Shown: positions 23,861 to 36,587, counted from the first letter of the stretch. The stretch: DNA of 64,000 nucleotides from Henricia sp. BOLD:AAB3569 (GCA_037783545.1 JBBELK010000397.1:992001-1056000), one strand, 5' to 3'. The notes: a model not told the origin generated them from the sequence alone. Numbers and translations are program-made.

Positions 23861-24873
23861 GACCCACCCCTGTTTGTGACGGGAATTTGCCCAAAGTGTG
23901 GTCTAAATGCCGGCAAATTTGGAGGTCAAGGAATTTCCCGACAAACTTCAAATTTTGCATGCTCCACACTCTCTATGTTCCACACTCGTCATAAAAAAAT
24001 TGACAGACTTTCGCCGGGAAATTGCCGATAAATTTCAGGATGTAGGGAAAACTTCCTGCATACTCCAAAGACCGTGGCTGTCTGTGCGCGTGAGCCGTCC
24101 TTTGGACGGCCGTTGACCCACCCCTGTTTGTGACGGGAATTTGCCCAAAGTGTGGTCTGAATGCCGGCAAATTTGGAGGTCAAGGAATTTCCGGAAAAAC
24201 TTCAAATTTTGCATGCTCCAAACTCTCTATGTTCCACACTCGTCATAAAAAATTGACAGACTTTCGCCGGGAAATTGCCGATAAATTTCAGGATGTAGGG
24301 AAAACTTCCTGCATACTCCGAAGACCGTGGCTGTCTGTGCGCGTGAGCGGTCCTTTGGACGGCCGTTGACCCACCCCTGTTTGTGACGGCAATTTGCCCA
24401 AAGTGTGGTCTAAATGCCGGCAAATTTGGAGGTCAAGGAATTTCCCGAAAAACTCGAAATTTTGCATGCTCCAAACTCTCTATGTTCCACACTCGTCATA
24501 AAAAATTGACAGACTTTCGCCGGGAAATTGCCGATAAATTTCAGGATGTAGGGAAAACTTCCTGCATACTCCGAAGACCGTGGCTGTCTGTGCGCGTGAG
24601 CGATCCTTTGGACGGCCGTTGACCCACCCCTGTTTGTGACGAGAATTTGCCCAAAGTGTGGTCTAAATGCCGGCAAATTTGGAGGTCAAGGAATTTCCCG
24701 ACAAACTTCACATTTTGCATGCTCCAAACTCTCTATGTTCCACACTCGTCATAAAAAATTGACAGACTTTCGCCGGGAAATTGCCGATAAATTTCAGGAT
24801 GTAGGGAAAACTTCCTGCCTACTCCGAAGACCGTGGCTGTCTGTGCGCGTGAGCGGTCCTTTTGACGGCCGTT
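23861..24873. repeat. 1013-bp four-monomer unit in block P
   Basis: The order is: GCTCCACACTC monomer with seven A and GAGCCGTCC (254 bp); GGTCTGAATGCC with CCGGAAAAACTTC monomer; GACGGCAATTTG with ACTCGAAA and GAGCGATCC monomer; GACGAGAATTTG with ACTTCACATTT monomer. The corresponding unit is present twice in block P'. Confidence 0.8.
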
Positions 24874-25632
24874 GACCCACCCCTGTTTGTGACGGGAATT
24901 TGCCCAAAGTGTGGTCTAAATGCCGGCAAATTTGGAGGTCAAGGAATTTCCGGAAAAACTTCAAATTTTGCATGCTCCAAACTCTCTATGTTCCACACTC
25001 GTCATAAAAAATTGACAGACTTTCGCCGGGAAATTGCCGATAAATTTCAGGATGTAGGGAAAACTTCCTGCATACTCCGAAGACCGTGGCTGTCTGTGCG
25101 CGTGAGCGGTCCTTTGGACGGCCGTTGACCCACCCCTGTTTGTGACGGGAATTTGCCCAAAGTGTGGTCTAAATGCCGGCAAATTTGGAGGTCAAGGAAT
25201 TTCCCGAAAAACTTGAAATTGTGCATGCTCCAAACTCTCTATGTTCCACACTCGTCATAAAAAATTGACAGACTTTCGCCGGGAAATTGCCGATAAATTT
25301 CAGGATGTAGGGAAAACTTCCTGCATACTCCTAAGACCGTGGCTGTCTGTGCGCGTGAGCGGTCCTTTGGACGGCCGTTGACCCACCCCTGTTTGTGACG
25401 GGAATTTGCCCAAAGTGTGGTCTAAATGCCGGCAAATTTGTAGGTCAAGGAATTTCCCGAAAAACTTGAAATTTTGCATGCTCCAAACTCTCTATGTTCC
25501 ACACTCGTCATAAAAACTTGACAGACTTTCGCCGGGAAATTGCCGATAAATTTCAGGATGTAGGGAAAACTTCCTGCATACTCCGAAGACCGTGGCTGTC
25601 TGTGCGCGTGAGCGGTCCTTTTGACGGCCGTT

Positions 25633-27407
25633 GACCCACCCCTGTTTGTGACGGGAATTTGCCCAAAGTGTGGTCTAAATGCCGGCAAATTTGGAGGTCA
25701 AGGAATTTCCCGAAAAACTTGAAATTTTGCATGCTCCAAACTCTCTATGTTCCACACTCGTCATAAAAACTTGACAGACTTTCGCCGGGAAATTGCCGAT
25801 AAATTTCAGGATGTAGGGAAAACTTCCTGCATACTCCGAAGACCGTGGCTGTCTGTGCGCGTGAGCGGTCCTTTGGACGGCCGTTGACCCACCTCTGTTT
25901 GTGACGGGAATTTGCCCAAAGTGTGGTCTAAATGCCGGCAAATTTGGAGGTCAAGGAATTTCCCGACAAACTTCAAATTTGGCATGCTCCAAACTCTCTA
26001 TGTTCCACACTCGTCATAACAAAATTGACAGACTTTCGCCGGGAAATTGCCGATAAATTTCAGGATGTAGGGAAAACTTCCTGCATACTCCAAAGACCGT
26101 GGCTGTCTGTGCGCGTGAGCGGTCCTTTGGACGGCCGTTGACCCACCCCTGTTTGTGACGGGAATTTGCCCAAAGTGTGGTCTAAATGCCGGCAAATTTG
26201 GAGGTCAAGGAATTTCCCGACAAACTTCAAATTTGGCATGCTCCAAACTCTCTATGTTCCACACTCGTCATAAAAAAATTGACAGACTTTCGCCGGGAAA
26301 TTGCCGATAAATTTCAGGATGTAGGGAAAACTTCCTGCCTACTCCGAAGACCGTGGCTGTCTGTGCGCGTGAGCGGTCCTTTGGACGGCCGTTGACACAC
26401 CCCTGTTTGTGACGGGAATTTGCCCAAAGTGTGGTCTAAATGCCGGCAAATTTGGAGGTCAAGGAATTTCCCGACAAACTTCAAATTTTGCATGCTCCAA
26501 ACTCTCTATGTTCCACACTCGTCATAAAAACTTGACAGACTTTCGCCGGGAAATTGCCGATAAATTTCAGGATGTAGGGAAAACTTCCTGCATACTCCGA
26601 AGACCGTGGCTGTCTGTGCGCGTGAGCGGTCCTTTTGACGGCCGTTGACCCACCCCTGTTTGTGACGGGAATTTGCCCAAAGTGTGGTCTAAATGCCGGC
26701 AAATTTGGAGGTCAAGGAATTTCCCGAAAAACTTGAAATTTTGCATGCTCCAAACTCTCTATGTTCCACACTCGTCATAAAAACTTGACAGACTTTCGCC
26801 GGGAAATTGCCGATAAATTTCAGGATGTAGGGAAAACTTCCTGCATACTCCGAAGACCGTGGCTGTCTGTGCGCGTGAGCGGTCCTTTGGACGGCCGTTG
26901 ACCCACCTCTGTTTGTGACGGGAATTTGCCCAAAGTGTGGTCTAAATGCCGGCAAATTTGGAGGTCAAGGAATTTCCCGACAAACTTCAAATTTGGCATG
27001 CTCCAAACTCTCTATGTTCCACACTCGTCATAACAAAATTGACAGACTTTCGCCGGGAAATTGCCGATAAATTTCAGGATGTAGGGAAAACTTCCTGCAT
27101 ACTCCAAAGACCGTGGCTGTCTGTGCGCGTGAGCGGTCCTTTGGACGGCCGTTGACCCACCCCTGTTTGTGACGGGAATTTGCCCAAAGTGTGGTCTAAA
27201 TGCCGGCAAATTTGGAGGTCAAGGAATTTCCCGACAAACTTCAAATTTGGCATGCTCCAAACTCTCTATGTTCCACACTCGTCATAAAAAAATTGACAGA
27301 CTTTCGCCGGGAAATTGCCGATAAATTTCAGGATGTAGGGAAAACTTCCTGCCTACTCCGAAGACCGTGGCTGTCTGTGCGCGTGAGCGGTCCTTTGGAC
27401 GGCCGTT
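25633..27407. repeat. Higher-order repeat with 1014-bp period in block P
   Basis: A full unit (25633-26646) is followed by three monomers of a second. The shared order is: CATAAAAACTTG monomer followed by CACCTCTGTT; CATAACAAAATTG monomer of 254 bp with AAATTTGGCATGC and CTCCAAAG; seven-A monomer of 254 bp with CCTACTCC; GACACACC then CATAAAAACTTG monomer with TTTTGACGG. Further diverged repeats run to about 28.9 kb. Confidence 0.8.
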
Positions 27408-29181
27408 GACACACCCCTGTTTGTGACGGGAATTTGCCCAAAGTGTGGTCTAAATGCCGGCAAATTTGGAGGTCAAGGAATTTCCCGACAAACTTCAAAT
27501 TTGGCATGCTCCAAACTCTCTATGTTCCACACTCGTCATAACAAAATTGACAGACTTTCGCCGGGAAATTGCCGATAAATTTCAGGATGTAGGGAAAACT
27601 TCCTGCATACTCCGAAGACCGTGGCTGTCTGTGCGCGTGAGCGGTCCTTTTGACGGCCGTTGACCCACCCCTGTTTGTGACGGGAATTTGCCCAAAGTGT
27701 GGTCTAAATGCCGGCAAATTTGGAGGTCAAGGAATTTCCCGAAAAACTTGAAATTTTGCATGCTCCAAACTCTCTATGTTCCACACTCGTCATAAAAACT
27801 TGACAGACTTTCGCCGGGAAATTGCCGATAAATTTCAGGATGTAGGGAAAACTTCCTGCCTACTCCGAAGACCGTGGCTGTCTGTGCGCGTGAGCGGTCC
27901 TTTGGACGGCCGTTGACACACCCCTGTTTGTGACGGGAATTTGCCCAAAGTGTGGTCTAAATGCCGGCAAATTTGGAGGTCAAGGAATTTCCCGACAAAC
28001 TTCAAATTTTGCATGCTCCAAACTCTCTATGTTCCACACTCGTCATAAAAACTTGACAGACTTTCGCCGGGAAATTGCCGATAAATTTCAGGATGTAGGG
28101 AAAACTTCCTGCATACTCCGAAGACCGTGGCTGTCTGTGCGCGTGAGCGGTCCTTTTGACGGCCGTTGACCCACCCCTGTTTGTGACGGGAATTTGCCCA
28201 AAGTGTGGTCTAAATGCCGGCAAATTTGGAGGTCAAGGAATTTCCCGAAAAACTTGAAATTTTGCATGCTCCAAACTCTCTATGTTCCACACTCGTCATA
28301 AAAACTTGACAGACTTTCGCCGGGAAATTGCCGATAAATTTCAGGATGTAGGGAAAACTTCCTGCATACTCCGAAGACTGTGGCTGTCTGTGCGCGTGAG
28401 CGGTCCTTTGGACGGCCGTTGACCCACCTCTGTTTGTGACGGGAATTTGCCCAAAGTGTGGTCTAAATGCCGGCAAATTTGGAGGTCAAGGAATTTCCCG
28501 ACAAACTTCAAATTTGGCATGCTCCAAACTCTCTATGTTCCACACTCGTCATAACAAAATTGACAGACTTTCGCCGGGAAATTGCCGATAAATTTCAGGA
28601 TGTAGGGAAAACTTCCTGCCTACTCCGAAGACCGTGGCTGTCTGTGCGCGTGAGCGGTCCTTTGGACGGCCGTTGACACACCCCTGTTTGTGACGGGAAT
28701 TTGCCCAAAGTGTGGTCTAAATGCCGGCAAATTTGGAGGTCAAGGAATTTCCCGACAAACTTCAAATTTTGCATGCTCCAAACTCTCTATGTTCCACACT
28801 CGTCATAAAAAAATTGACAGACTTTCGCCGGGAAATTGCCGATAAATTTCAGGATGTAGGGAAAACTTCCTGCCTACTCCAAAGGCCGTGGCTGTCTGTG
28901 CGCGTGAGCGGTCCTTTGGACGGCCGTTGACCCACCCCTGTTTGTTACGGGAATTTGCCCAAAGTGTGGTCTAAATGCCGGCAAATTTTGAGGTCAAGGA
29001 ATTTCCCGACAAACTTCAAATTTTGCATGCTCCAAACTCTCTATGTTCCACACTCGTCATAAACAATTGACAGACTTTCGCCGGGAAATTGCCGATAAAT
29101 TTCAGGATGTAGGGAAAACTTCCTGCATACTCCAAAGACCGTGGCTGTCTGTGCGCGTGAGCGGTCCTTTGGACGGCCGTT

Positions 29182-31203
29182 GACCCACCCCTGTTTGTGA
29201 CGGGAATTTGCCCAAAGTGTGGTCTAAATGCCGGCAAATTTGGAGGTCAAGGAATTTCCCGACAAACTTCAAATTTTGCATGCTCCAAACTCTCTATGTT
29301 CCACATTCGTCATAAAAAATTGACAGACTTTCGCCGGGAAATTGCCGATAAATTTCAGGATGTAGGGAAAACTTCCTGCATACTCCGAAGACCGTGGCTG
29401 TCTGTGCGCGTGAGCGGTCCTTTTGACGGCCGTTGACCCACCCCTGTTTGTGACGGGAATTTGCCCAAAGTGTGGTCTAAATGCCGGCAAATTTGGAGGT
29501 CAAGGAATTTCCCGAAAAACTTCAAATTTTGCATGCTCCAAACTCTCTATGTTCCACACTCGTCATAAAAAATTGACAGACTTTCGCCGGGAAATTGCCG
29601 ATAAATTTCAGGAGTTAGGAAAACTTCCTGCATACTCCGAAGACCGTGGCTGTCTGTGCGCGTGAGCGGTCCATTGGACGGCCGTTGACCCACCCCTGTT
29701 TGTGACGGGAATTTGCCCAAAGTGTGGTCTAAATGCCGGCAAATTTGGAGGTCAAGGAATTTCCCGACAAACTTCAAATTTTGCATGCTCCAAACTCTCT
29801 ATGTTCCACACTCGTCATAAAAAATTGACAGACTTTCGCCGGGAAATTGCCGATAAATTTCAGGATGTAGGGAAAACTTCCTGCATACTCCGAAGACCGT
29901 GGCTGTCTGTGCGCGTGAGCGGTCCTTTGGACAGCCGTTGACCCACCCCTGTTTGTGACGGGAATTTGCCCAAAGTGTGGTCTAAATGCCGGCAAATTTG
30001 GAGGTCAAGGAATTTCCCGACAAATTTCAAATTTTGCATGCTCCACACTCTCTATGTTCCACACTCGTCATAAACAATTGACAGACTTTCGCCGGGAAAT
30101 TGCCGATAAATTTCAGGATGTAGGGAAAACTTCCTGCATACTCCAAAGACCGTGGCTGTCTGTGCGCGTGAGCGGTCCTTTGGACGGCCGTTGACCCACC
30201 CCTGTTTGTGACGGGAATTTGCCCAAAGTGTGGTCTAAATGCCGGCAAATTTGGAGGTCAAGGAATTTCCCGACAAACTTCAAATTTTGCATGCTCCAAA
30301 CTCTCTATGTTCCACACTCGTCATAAAAAATTGACAGACTTTCGCCTGGAAATTGCCGATAAATTTCAGGATGTAGGGAAAACTTCCTGCATACTCCGAA
30401 GACCGTGGCTGTCTGTGCGCGTGAGCGGTCCTTTTGACGGCCGTTGACCCACCCCTGTTTGTGACGGGAATTTGCCCAAAGTGTGGTCTAAATGCCGGCA
30501 AATTTGGAGGTCAAGGAATTTCCCGAAAAACTTCAAATTTTGCATGCTCCAAACTCTCTATGTTCCACACTCGTCATAAAAAATTGACAGACTTTCGCCG
30601 GGAAATTGCCGATAAATTTCAGGAGTTAGGAAAACTTCCTGCATACTCCGAAGACCGTGGCTGTCTGTGCGCGTGAGCGGTCCATTGGACGGCCGTTGAC
30701 CCACCCCTGTTTGTGACGGGAATTTGCCCAAAGTGTGGTCTAAATGCCGGCAAATTTGGAGGTCAAGGAATTTCCCGACAAACTTCAAATTTTGCATGCT
30801 CCAAACTCTCTATGTTCCACACTCGTCATAAAAAATTGACAGACTTTCGCCGGGAAATTGCCGATAAATTTCAGGATGTAGGGAAAACTTCCTGCATACT
30901 CCGAAGACCGTGGCTGTCTGTGCGCGTGAGCGGTCCTTTGGACAGCCGTTGACCCACCCCTGTTTGTGACGGGAATTTGCCCAAAGTGTGGTCTAAATGC
31001 CGGCAAATTTGGAGGTCAAGGAATTTCCCGACAAACTTCAAATTTTGCATGCTCCACACTCTCTATGTTCCACACTCGTCATAAAAAATTGACAGACTTT
31101 CGCCGGGAAATTGCCGATAAATTTCAGGATGTAGGGAAAACTTCCTGCATACTCCAAAGACCGTGGCTGTCTGTGCGCGTGAGCGGTCCTTTGGACGGCC
31201 GTT
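29182..31203. repeat. Higher-order repeat: two 4-monomer units of 1011 bp in block P
   Basis: Units 29182-30192 and 30193-31203 each contain one 252-bp monomer with CAGGAGTTAGGAAAAC in place of CAGGATGTAGGGAAAAC and with GGTCCATTGG. Each ends in a GCTCCACACTC monomer. The same pair of units is at 47213-49234. Confidence 0.87.
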
Positions 31204-31333
31204 GACCCACCCCTGTTTGTGACGGGAATTTGCCCAAAGTGTGGTCTAAATGCCGGCAAATTTGGAGGTCAAGGAATTTCCCGACAAACTTCAAATTTTG
31301 CATGCTCAACTCTCTACGTTCCACACTCGTCAT

Positions 31334-31461
31334 AGTCTTGGCCCAAGACTACTCTAGTCGATATTGGTTTGTGTACGCGTTGGCCATATAGTGCGCCCTC
31401 TTGCAGCACTAACGGACCAGTCTTTGCTCACTAGAGTAGTCTTGGGAATTTCTCCCGGAAG
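31334..31461 (+). repeat. Left terminal inverted repeat, copy 2
   Basis: 128 bp, identical to the left TIR of copy 1 by eye, with the nested 17-bp inverted repeat. Confidence 0.92.
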
Positions 31462-31516
31462 GTTTAACTTTTTCTTTGTTTTTGCCTAGGCTTTCCTAGG
31501 GAACCAATCAGCGAGT

Positions 31517-31698
31517 GACCCAAATACAGCAGAGCGTTGGAATGCAGCGAGCGACCCAAATACAGCGCGTCGACCGCAGAGCGTGACCCAAATACAGCGC
31601 GTCGACCGCAGAGCGTGACCCAAATACAGCGCGTCGACCGCAGAGCGTGACCCAAATACAGCGCGTCGACCGCAGAGCGTGACCCAAATACACCGCGT
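31517..31698. repeat. 32-bp minisatellite in element copy 2, four full units
   Basis: TGACCC blocks have G at 31553, 31585, 31617, 31649 and 31681, after a diverged unit at 31517. Only the last carries TACACC. Confidence 0.95.
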
Positions 31699-31991
31699 GC
31701 ACGCGCTTCGAATGGTTTGAAAAATATAAGGCGGCTTACAAGAATCATCGAACATGACCGTTTTATCGTTGCTAATATTTTCGGTGACATAAGTTTCTTG
31801 GCAAATGTTGCGAATATATTTACGAACATGTTTGCAAAGGCGTATGACATCGCAAAATACTTTTGTTTATGAAGATAATTGCGACATTGCAAATATTTGC
31901 AAAGATATCTGTGATATGCCATGTCCCTTGTGTGCCATCATAAAACCCTCTGCAGCTATTTACATAAAACGGTACCGCCCCCAATGCTGAA

Positions 31992-32119
31992 CTTCCGGGA
32001 GAAATTCCCAAGACTACTCTAGTGAGCAAAGACTGGTCCGTTAGTGCTGCAAGAGGGCGCACTATATGGCCAACGCGTACACAAACCAATATCGACTAGA
32101 GTAGTCTTGGGCCAAGACT
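31992..32119 (-). repeat. Right terminal inverted repeat, copy 2
   Basis: Exact reverse complement of 31334-31461 by direct reading. Confidence 0.92.
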
Positions 32120-33900
32120 ACACTCGTCATAAAAAATTGACAGACTTTCGCCGGGAAATTGCCGATAAATTTCAGGAGTTAGGAAAACTTCCTGCATACT
32201 CCGAAGACCGTGGCTGTCTGTGCGCGTGAGCGGTCCTTTGGACGGCCGTTGACCCACCCCTGTTTGTGACGGGAATTTGCCCAAAGTGTGGTCTAAATGC
32301 CGGCAAATTTGGAGGTCAAGGAATTTCCCGACAAACTTCAAATTTTGCATGCTCCAAACTCTCTATGTTCCACACTCGTCATAAAAAATTGACAGACTTT
32401 CGCCCGGAAATTGCCGATAAATTTCAGGATGTAGGGAAAACTTCCTGCATACTCCGAAGACCGTGGCTGTCTGTGCACGTGAGCGGTCCTTTTGACGGCC
32501 GTTGACCCACCCCTGTTTGTGACGGGAATTTGCCCAAAGTGTGGTCTAAATGCCGGCAAATTTGGAGGTCAAGGAATTTCCCGAAAAACTTCAAATTTTG
32601 CATGCTCCACACTCTCTATGTTCCACACTCGTCATAAAAAATTGACAGACTTTCGCCGGGAAATTGCCGATAAATTTCAGGATGTAGGGAAAACTTCCTG
32701 CATACTCCAAAGACCGTGGCTGTCTGTGCGCGTGAGCGGTCCTTTGGACGGCCGTTGACCCACCCCTGTTTGTGACGGGAATTTGCCCAAAGTGTGGTCT
32801 AAATGCCGGCAAATTTGGAGGTCAAGGAATTTCCCGACAAACTTGAAATTTTGCATGCTCTAAACTCTCTATGTTCCACACTCGTCATAAAAAATTGACA
32901 GACTTTCGCCGGGAAATTGCCGATAAATTTCAGGATGTAGGGAAAACTTCCTGCATACTCCAAAGACCGTGGCTGTCTGTGCGCGTGAGCGGTCCTTTGG
33001 ACGGCCGTTGACCCACCCCTGTTTGTGACGGGAATTTGCCCAAAGTGTGGTCTAAATGCCGGCAAATTTGGAGGTCAAGGAATTTCCCGACAAACTTCAA
33101 ATTTTGCATGCTCCAAACTCTCTATGTTCCACACTCGTCATAAAAAATTGACAGACTTTCGCCGGGAAATTGCCGATAAATTTCAGGATGTAGGGAAAAC
33201 TTCCTGCATACTCCGAAGACCGTGGCTGTCTGTGCGCGTGAGCGGTCCTTTGGACAGCCGTTGACCCACCCCTGTTTGTGACGGGAATTTGCCCAAAGTG
33301 TGGTCTAAATGCCGGCAAATTTGGAGGTCAAGGAATTTCCCGACAAACTTCAAATTTTGCATGCTCCACACTCTCTATGTTCCACACTCGTCATAAAAAA
33401 TTGACAGACTTTCGCCGGGAAATTGCCGATAAATTTCAGGATGTAGGGAAAACTTCCTGCATACTCCAAAGACCGTGGCTGTCTGTGCGCGTGAGCGGTC
33501 CTTTGGACGGCCGTTGACCCACCCCTGTTTGTGACGGGAATTTGCCAAAAGTGTGGTCTAAATGCCGGCAAATTTGGAGGTCAAGGAATTTCCCGACAAA
33601 CTTCAAATTTGGCATGCTCCAAACTCTCTATGTTCCACACTCGTCATAAAAAATTGACAGACTTTCGCCGGGAAATTGCCGATAAATTTCAGGATGTAGG
33701 GAAAACTTCCTGCATACTCCGAAGACCGTGGCTGTCTGTGCGCGTGAGCGGTCCTTTGGACGGCCGTTGACCCACCCCTGTTTGTGACGGGAATTTGCCC
33801 AAAGTGTGGTCTAAATGCCGGCAAATTTGGAGGTCAAGGAGTTTCCCGACAAACTTCAAATTTTGCATGCTCCAAACTCTCTATGTTCCACACTCGTCAT
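32120..33900. repeat. Satellite array segment III (7 monomers)
   Basis: The 1,781 bp equal seven monomers plus the 11-bp duplication, minus one base at CAGGAGTTAGG. Private marks are CGCCCGGAAATTGCCGAT with GTGCACGTGAG, TTGCCAAAAGTGTGG and AAGGAGTTTCCC. All recur in order at 49.2-50.9 kb, 16,984 bp away. Confidence 0.96.
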
Positions 33901-34028
33901 AGTCTTGGCCCAAGACTACTCTAGTCGATATTGGTTTGTGTACGCGTTGGCCATATAGTGCGCCCTCTTGCAGCACTAACGGACCAGTCTTTGCTCACTA
34001 GAGTAGTCTTGGGAATTTCTCCCGGAAG
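33901..34028 (+). repeat. Left terminal inverted repeat, copy 3
   Basis: 128 bp, no difference from copy 1 seen. Confidence 0.92.
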
Positions 34029-34083
34029 GTTTAACTTTTTCTTTGTTTTTGCCTAGGCTTTCGTAGGGAACCAATCAGCGAGT

Positions 34084-34201
34084 GACCCAAATACAGCAGA
34101 GCGTTGGAATGCAGCGAGCGACCCAAATACAGCGCGTCGACCGCAGAGCGTGACCCAAATACAGCGCGTCGACCGCAGAGCGTGACCCAAATACACCGCG
34201 T
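34084..34201. repeat. 32-bp minisatellite in element copy 3, two full units
   Basis: TGACCC blocks have G at 34120, 34152 and 34184, after the diverged unit at 34084. Three units fewer than copies 1 and 4 explains the whole 96-bp size difference. Confidence 0.95.
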
Positions 34202-34494
34202 GCACGCGCTTCGAATGGTTTGAAAAATATAAGGCGGCTTACAAGAATCATCGAACATGACCGTTTTATCGTTGCTAATATTTTCGGTGACATAAGTTTC
34301 TTGGCAAATGTTGCGAATATATTTACAAACATGTTTGCAAAGGCGTATGACATCGCAAAATACATTTGTTTATGAAGATAATTGCGACATTGCAAATATT
34401 TGCAAAGATATCTGTGATATGCCATGTCCCTTGTGTGCCATCATAAAACCCTCTGCAGCTATTTACATAAAACGGTACCGCCCCCAATGCTGAA

Positions 34495-34622
34495 CTTCCG
34501 GGAGAAATTCCCAAGACTACTCTAGTGAGCAAAGACTGGTCCGTTAGTGCTGCAAGAGGGCGCACTATATGGCCAACGCGTACACAAACCAATATCGACT
34601 AGAGTAGTCTTGGGCCAAGACT
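34495..34622 (-). repeat. Right terminal inverted repeat, copy 3
   Basis: Exact reverse complement of 33901-34028 by direct reading. Confidence 0.92.
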
Positions 34623-35897
34623 ACACTCGTCATAAAAAATTGACAGACTTTCGCCGGGAAATTGCCGATAAATTTCAGGAGTTAGGAAAACTTCCTGCAT
34701 ACTCCGAAGACCGTGGCTGTCTGTGCGCGTGAGCGGTCCTTTGGACGGCCGTTGACCCACCCCTGTTTGTGACGGGAATTTGCCCAAAGTGTGGTCTAAA
34801 TGCCGGCAAATTTGGAGGTCAAGGAATTTCCCGACAAACTTCAAATTTTGCATGCTCCAAACTCTCTATGTTCCACACTCGTCATAAAAAATTGACAGAC
34901 TTTCGCCGGGAAATTGCCGATAAATTTCAGGATGTAGGGAAAACTTCCTGCATACTCCGAAGACCGTGGCTGTCTGTGCGCGTGAGCGGTTCTTTTGACG
35001 GCCGTTGACCCACCCCTGTTTGTGACGGGAATTTGCCCAAAGTGTGGTCTAAATGCCGGCAAATTTGGAGGTCAAGGAATTTCCCGAAAAACTTCAAATT
35101 TTGCATGCTCCACACTCTCTATGTTCCACACTCGTCATAAAAAATTGACAGACTTTCGCCGGGAAATTGCCGATAAATTTCAGGATGTAGGGAAAACTTC
35201 CTGCATACTCCAAAGACCGTGGCTGTCTGTGCGCGTGAGCGGTCCTTTGGACGGCCGTTGACCCACCCCTGTTTGTGACGGGAATTTGCCCAAAGTGTGG
35301 TCTAAATGCCGGCAAATTTGGAGGTCAAGGAATTTCCCGACAAACTTCAAATTTTGCATGCTCCAAACTCTTTATGTTCCACACTCGTCATAAAAAATTG
35401 ACAGACTTTCGCCGGGAAATTGCCGATAAATTTCAGGATGTAGGGAAAACTTCCTGCATACTCCGAAGACCGTGGCTGTCTGTGCGCGTGAGCGGTCCTT
35501 TGGACAGCCGTTGACCCACCCCTGTTTGTGACGGGAATTTGCCCAAAGTGTGGTCTAAATGCCGGCAAATTTGGAGGTCAAGGAATTTCCCGACAAACTT
35601 CAAATTTTGCATGCTCCACACTCTCTATGTTCCACACTCGTCATAAAAAATTGACAGACTTTCGCCGGGAAATTGCCGATAAATTTCAGGATGTAGGGAA
35701 AACTTCCTGCATACTCCAAAGACCGTGGCTGTCTGTGCGCGTGAGCGGTCCTTTGGACGGCCGTTGACCCACCCCTGTTTGTGACGGGAATTTGCCCAAA
35801 GTGTGGTCTAAATGCCGGCAAATTTGGAGGTCAAGGAATTTCCCGACAAACTTCAAATTTTGCATGCTCCAAACTCTCTACGTTCCACACTCGTCAT
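34623..35897. repeat. Satellite array segment IV (5 monomers)
   Basis: The 1,275 bp equal five monomers plus the 11-bp duplication minus one base at CAGGAGTTAGG. Private variants are GAGCGGTTCTTTTGACGG near 34986 and CTTTATGTTCC near 35370. This short tract separates copies 3 and 4. It resembles the right flank of copy 2 and has no full counterpart next to copy 5. Confidence 0.96.
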
Positions 35898-36025
35898 AGT
35901 CTTGGCCCAAGACTACTCTAGTCGATATTGGTTTGTGTACGCGTTGGCCATATAGTGCGCCCTCTTGCAGCACTAACGGACCAGTCTTTGCTCACTAGAG
36001 TAGTCTTGGGAATTTCTCCCGGAAG
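35898..36025 (+). repeat. Left terminal inverted repeat, copy 4
   Basis: 128 bp, same as copy 1 at an offset of 22,076. Confidence 0.92.
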
Positions 36026-36080
36026 GTTTAACTTTTTCTTTGTTTTTGCCTAGGCTTTCCTAGGGAACCAATCAGCGAGT

Positions 36081-36294
36081 GACCCAAATACAGCAGAGCG
36101 TTGGAATGCAGCGAGCGACCCAAATACAGCGCGTCGACCGCAGAGCGTGACCCAAATACAGCGCGTCGACCGCAGAGCGTGACCCAAATACAGCGCGTCG
36201 ACCGCAGAGCGTGACCCAAATACAGCGCGTCGACCGCAGAGCGTGACCCAAATACACCGCGTCGACCGCAGAGCGTGACCCAAATACACCGCGT
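36081..36294. repeat. 32-bp minisatellite in element copy 4, five full units
   Basis: Same unit number and internal variants as copy 1, at an offset of 22,076. Confidence 0.95.
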
Positions 36295-36587
36295 GCACGC
36301 GCTTCGAATGGTTTGAAAAATATAAGGCGGCTTACAAGAATCATCGAACATGACCGTTTTATCGTTGCTAATATTTTCGGTGACATAAGTTTCTTGGCAA
36401 ATGTTGCGAATATATTTACGAACATGTTTGCAAAGGCGTATGACATCGCAAAATACTTTTGTTTATGAAGATAATTGCGACATTGCAAATATTTGCAAAG
36501 ATATCTGTGATATGCCATGTCCCTTGTGTGCCATCATAAAACCCTCTGCAGCTATTTACATAAAACGGTACCGCCCCCAATGCTGAA

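Larger units (their letters stand above)
14640..31333. repeat. Satellite array segment II (66 monomers)
   Basis: The length of 16,694 bp is accounted for by 66 monomers plus the 11-bp target duplication, eight single-A gains, one 17-bp deletion (23374), a 2-bp deletion near 18170, two 1-bp deletions (29613, 30624) and a 2-bp deletion near 31306. Monomers here differ from segment I: CCGAAAAACTT, CCGGAAAAACTT, CATAACAAATTG, CATAAAAACTTG, GACAGCCGTT and TTTTGACGG forms are frequent, and CATCAAAA is absent. Local higher-order repeats are listed separately. No other kind of sequence is visible. Confidence 0.97.
31334..32119. mobile_element. Non-autonomous TIR element, copy 2 (786 bp)
   Basis: Same element as copy 1 with one 32-bp unit fewer (four full units, 31517-31698) and no other difference that I found. 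TIRs are 31334-31461 and 31992-32119; the target duplication is at 31323-31333 and 32120-32130. The left flank has CTACGTTCC as at copies 1 and 4, plus a private 2-bp deletion (GCTCAACTC). The right flank has CAGGAGTTAGGAAAAC as at copy 3. This copy has no counterpart in block P', where the two flanking tracts are joined by a gap of 1,047 bp. Confidence 0.93.
21601..34622. repeat. Large segmental duplication, block P (about 13.0 kb, includes element copies 2 and 3)
   Basis: Block P matches block P' (39125-51606) monomer by monomer. The offset starts at 17,524, becomes 18,284 after 23.4 kb (P' has a net gain of three monomers), 18,031 after 25.4 kb (P has one extra monomer), and 16,984 after element copy 2 (P has 1,047 bp more, namely the 786-bp element, its 11-bp duplication and one monomer shortened to 250 bp). 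Shared rare variants include AAAGCTTCC, the 17-bp deletion, GACGGCAATTTG, CAAAGGCCGTGG, TTTGTTACGGG, CACATTCGTC and GGTCCATTGG. The left limit is judged from monomer type. Confidence 0.85.
33901..34622. mobile_element. Non-autonomous TIR element, copy 3 (722 bp)
   Basis: This short form has two full 32-bp units (34084-34201). It differs from copies 1, 2 and 4 at three bases: CTTTCGTAGG for CTTTCCTAGG, TTTACAAACATG for TTTACGAACATG, and ATACATTTG for ATACTTTTG. TIRs are 33901-34028 and 34495-34622; the target duplication is at 33890-33900 and 34623-34633. The left flank has CTATGTTCC and GGAGTTTCCC; the right flank has CAGGAGTTAGG. Copy 5 has the same length, the same three bases and the same left flank. 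Confidence 0.93.
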
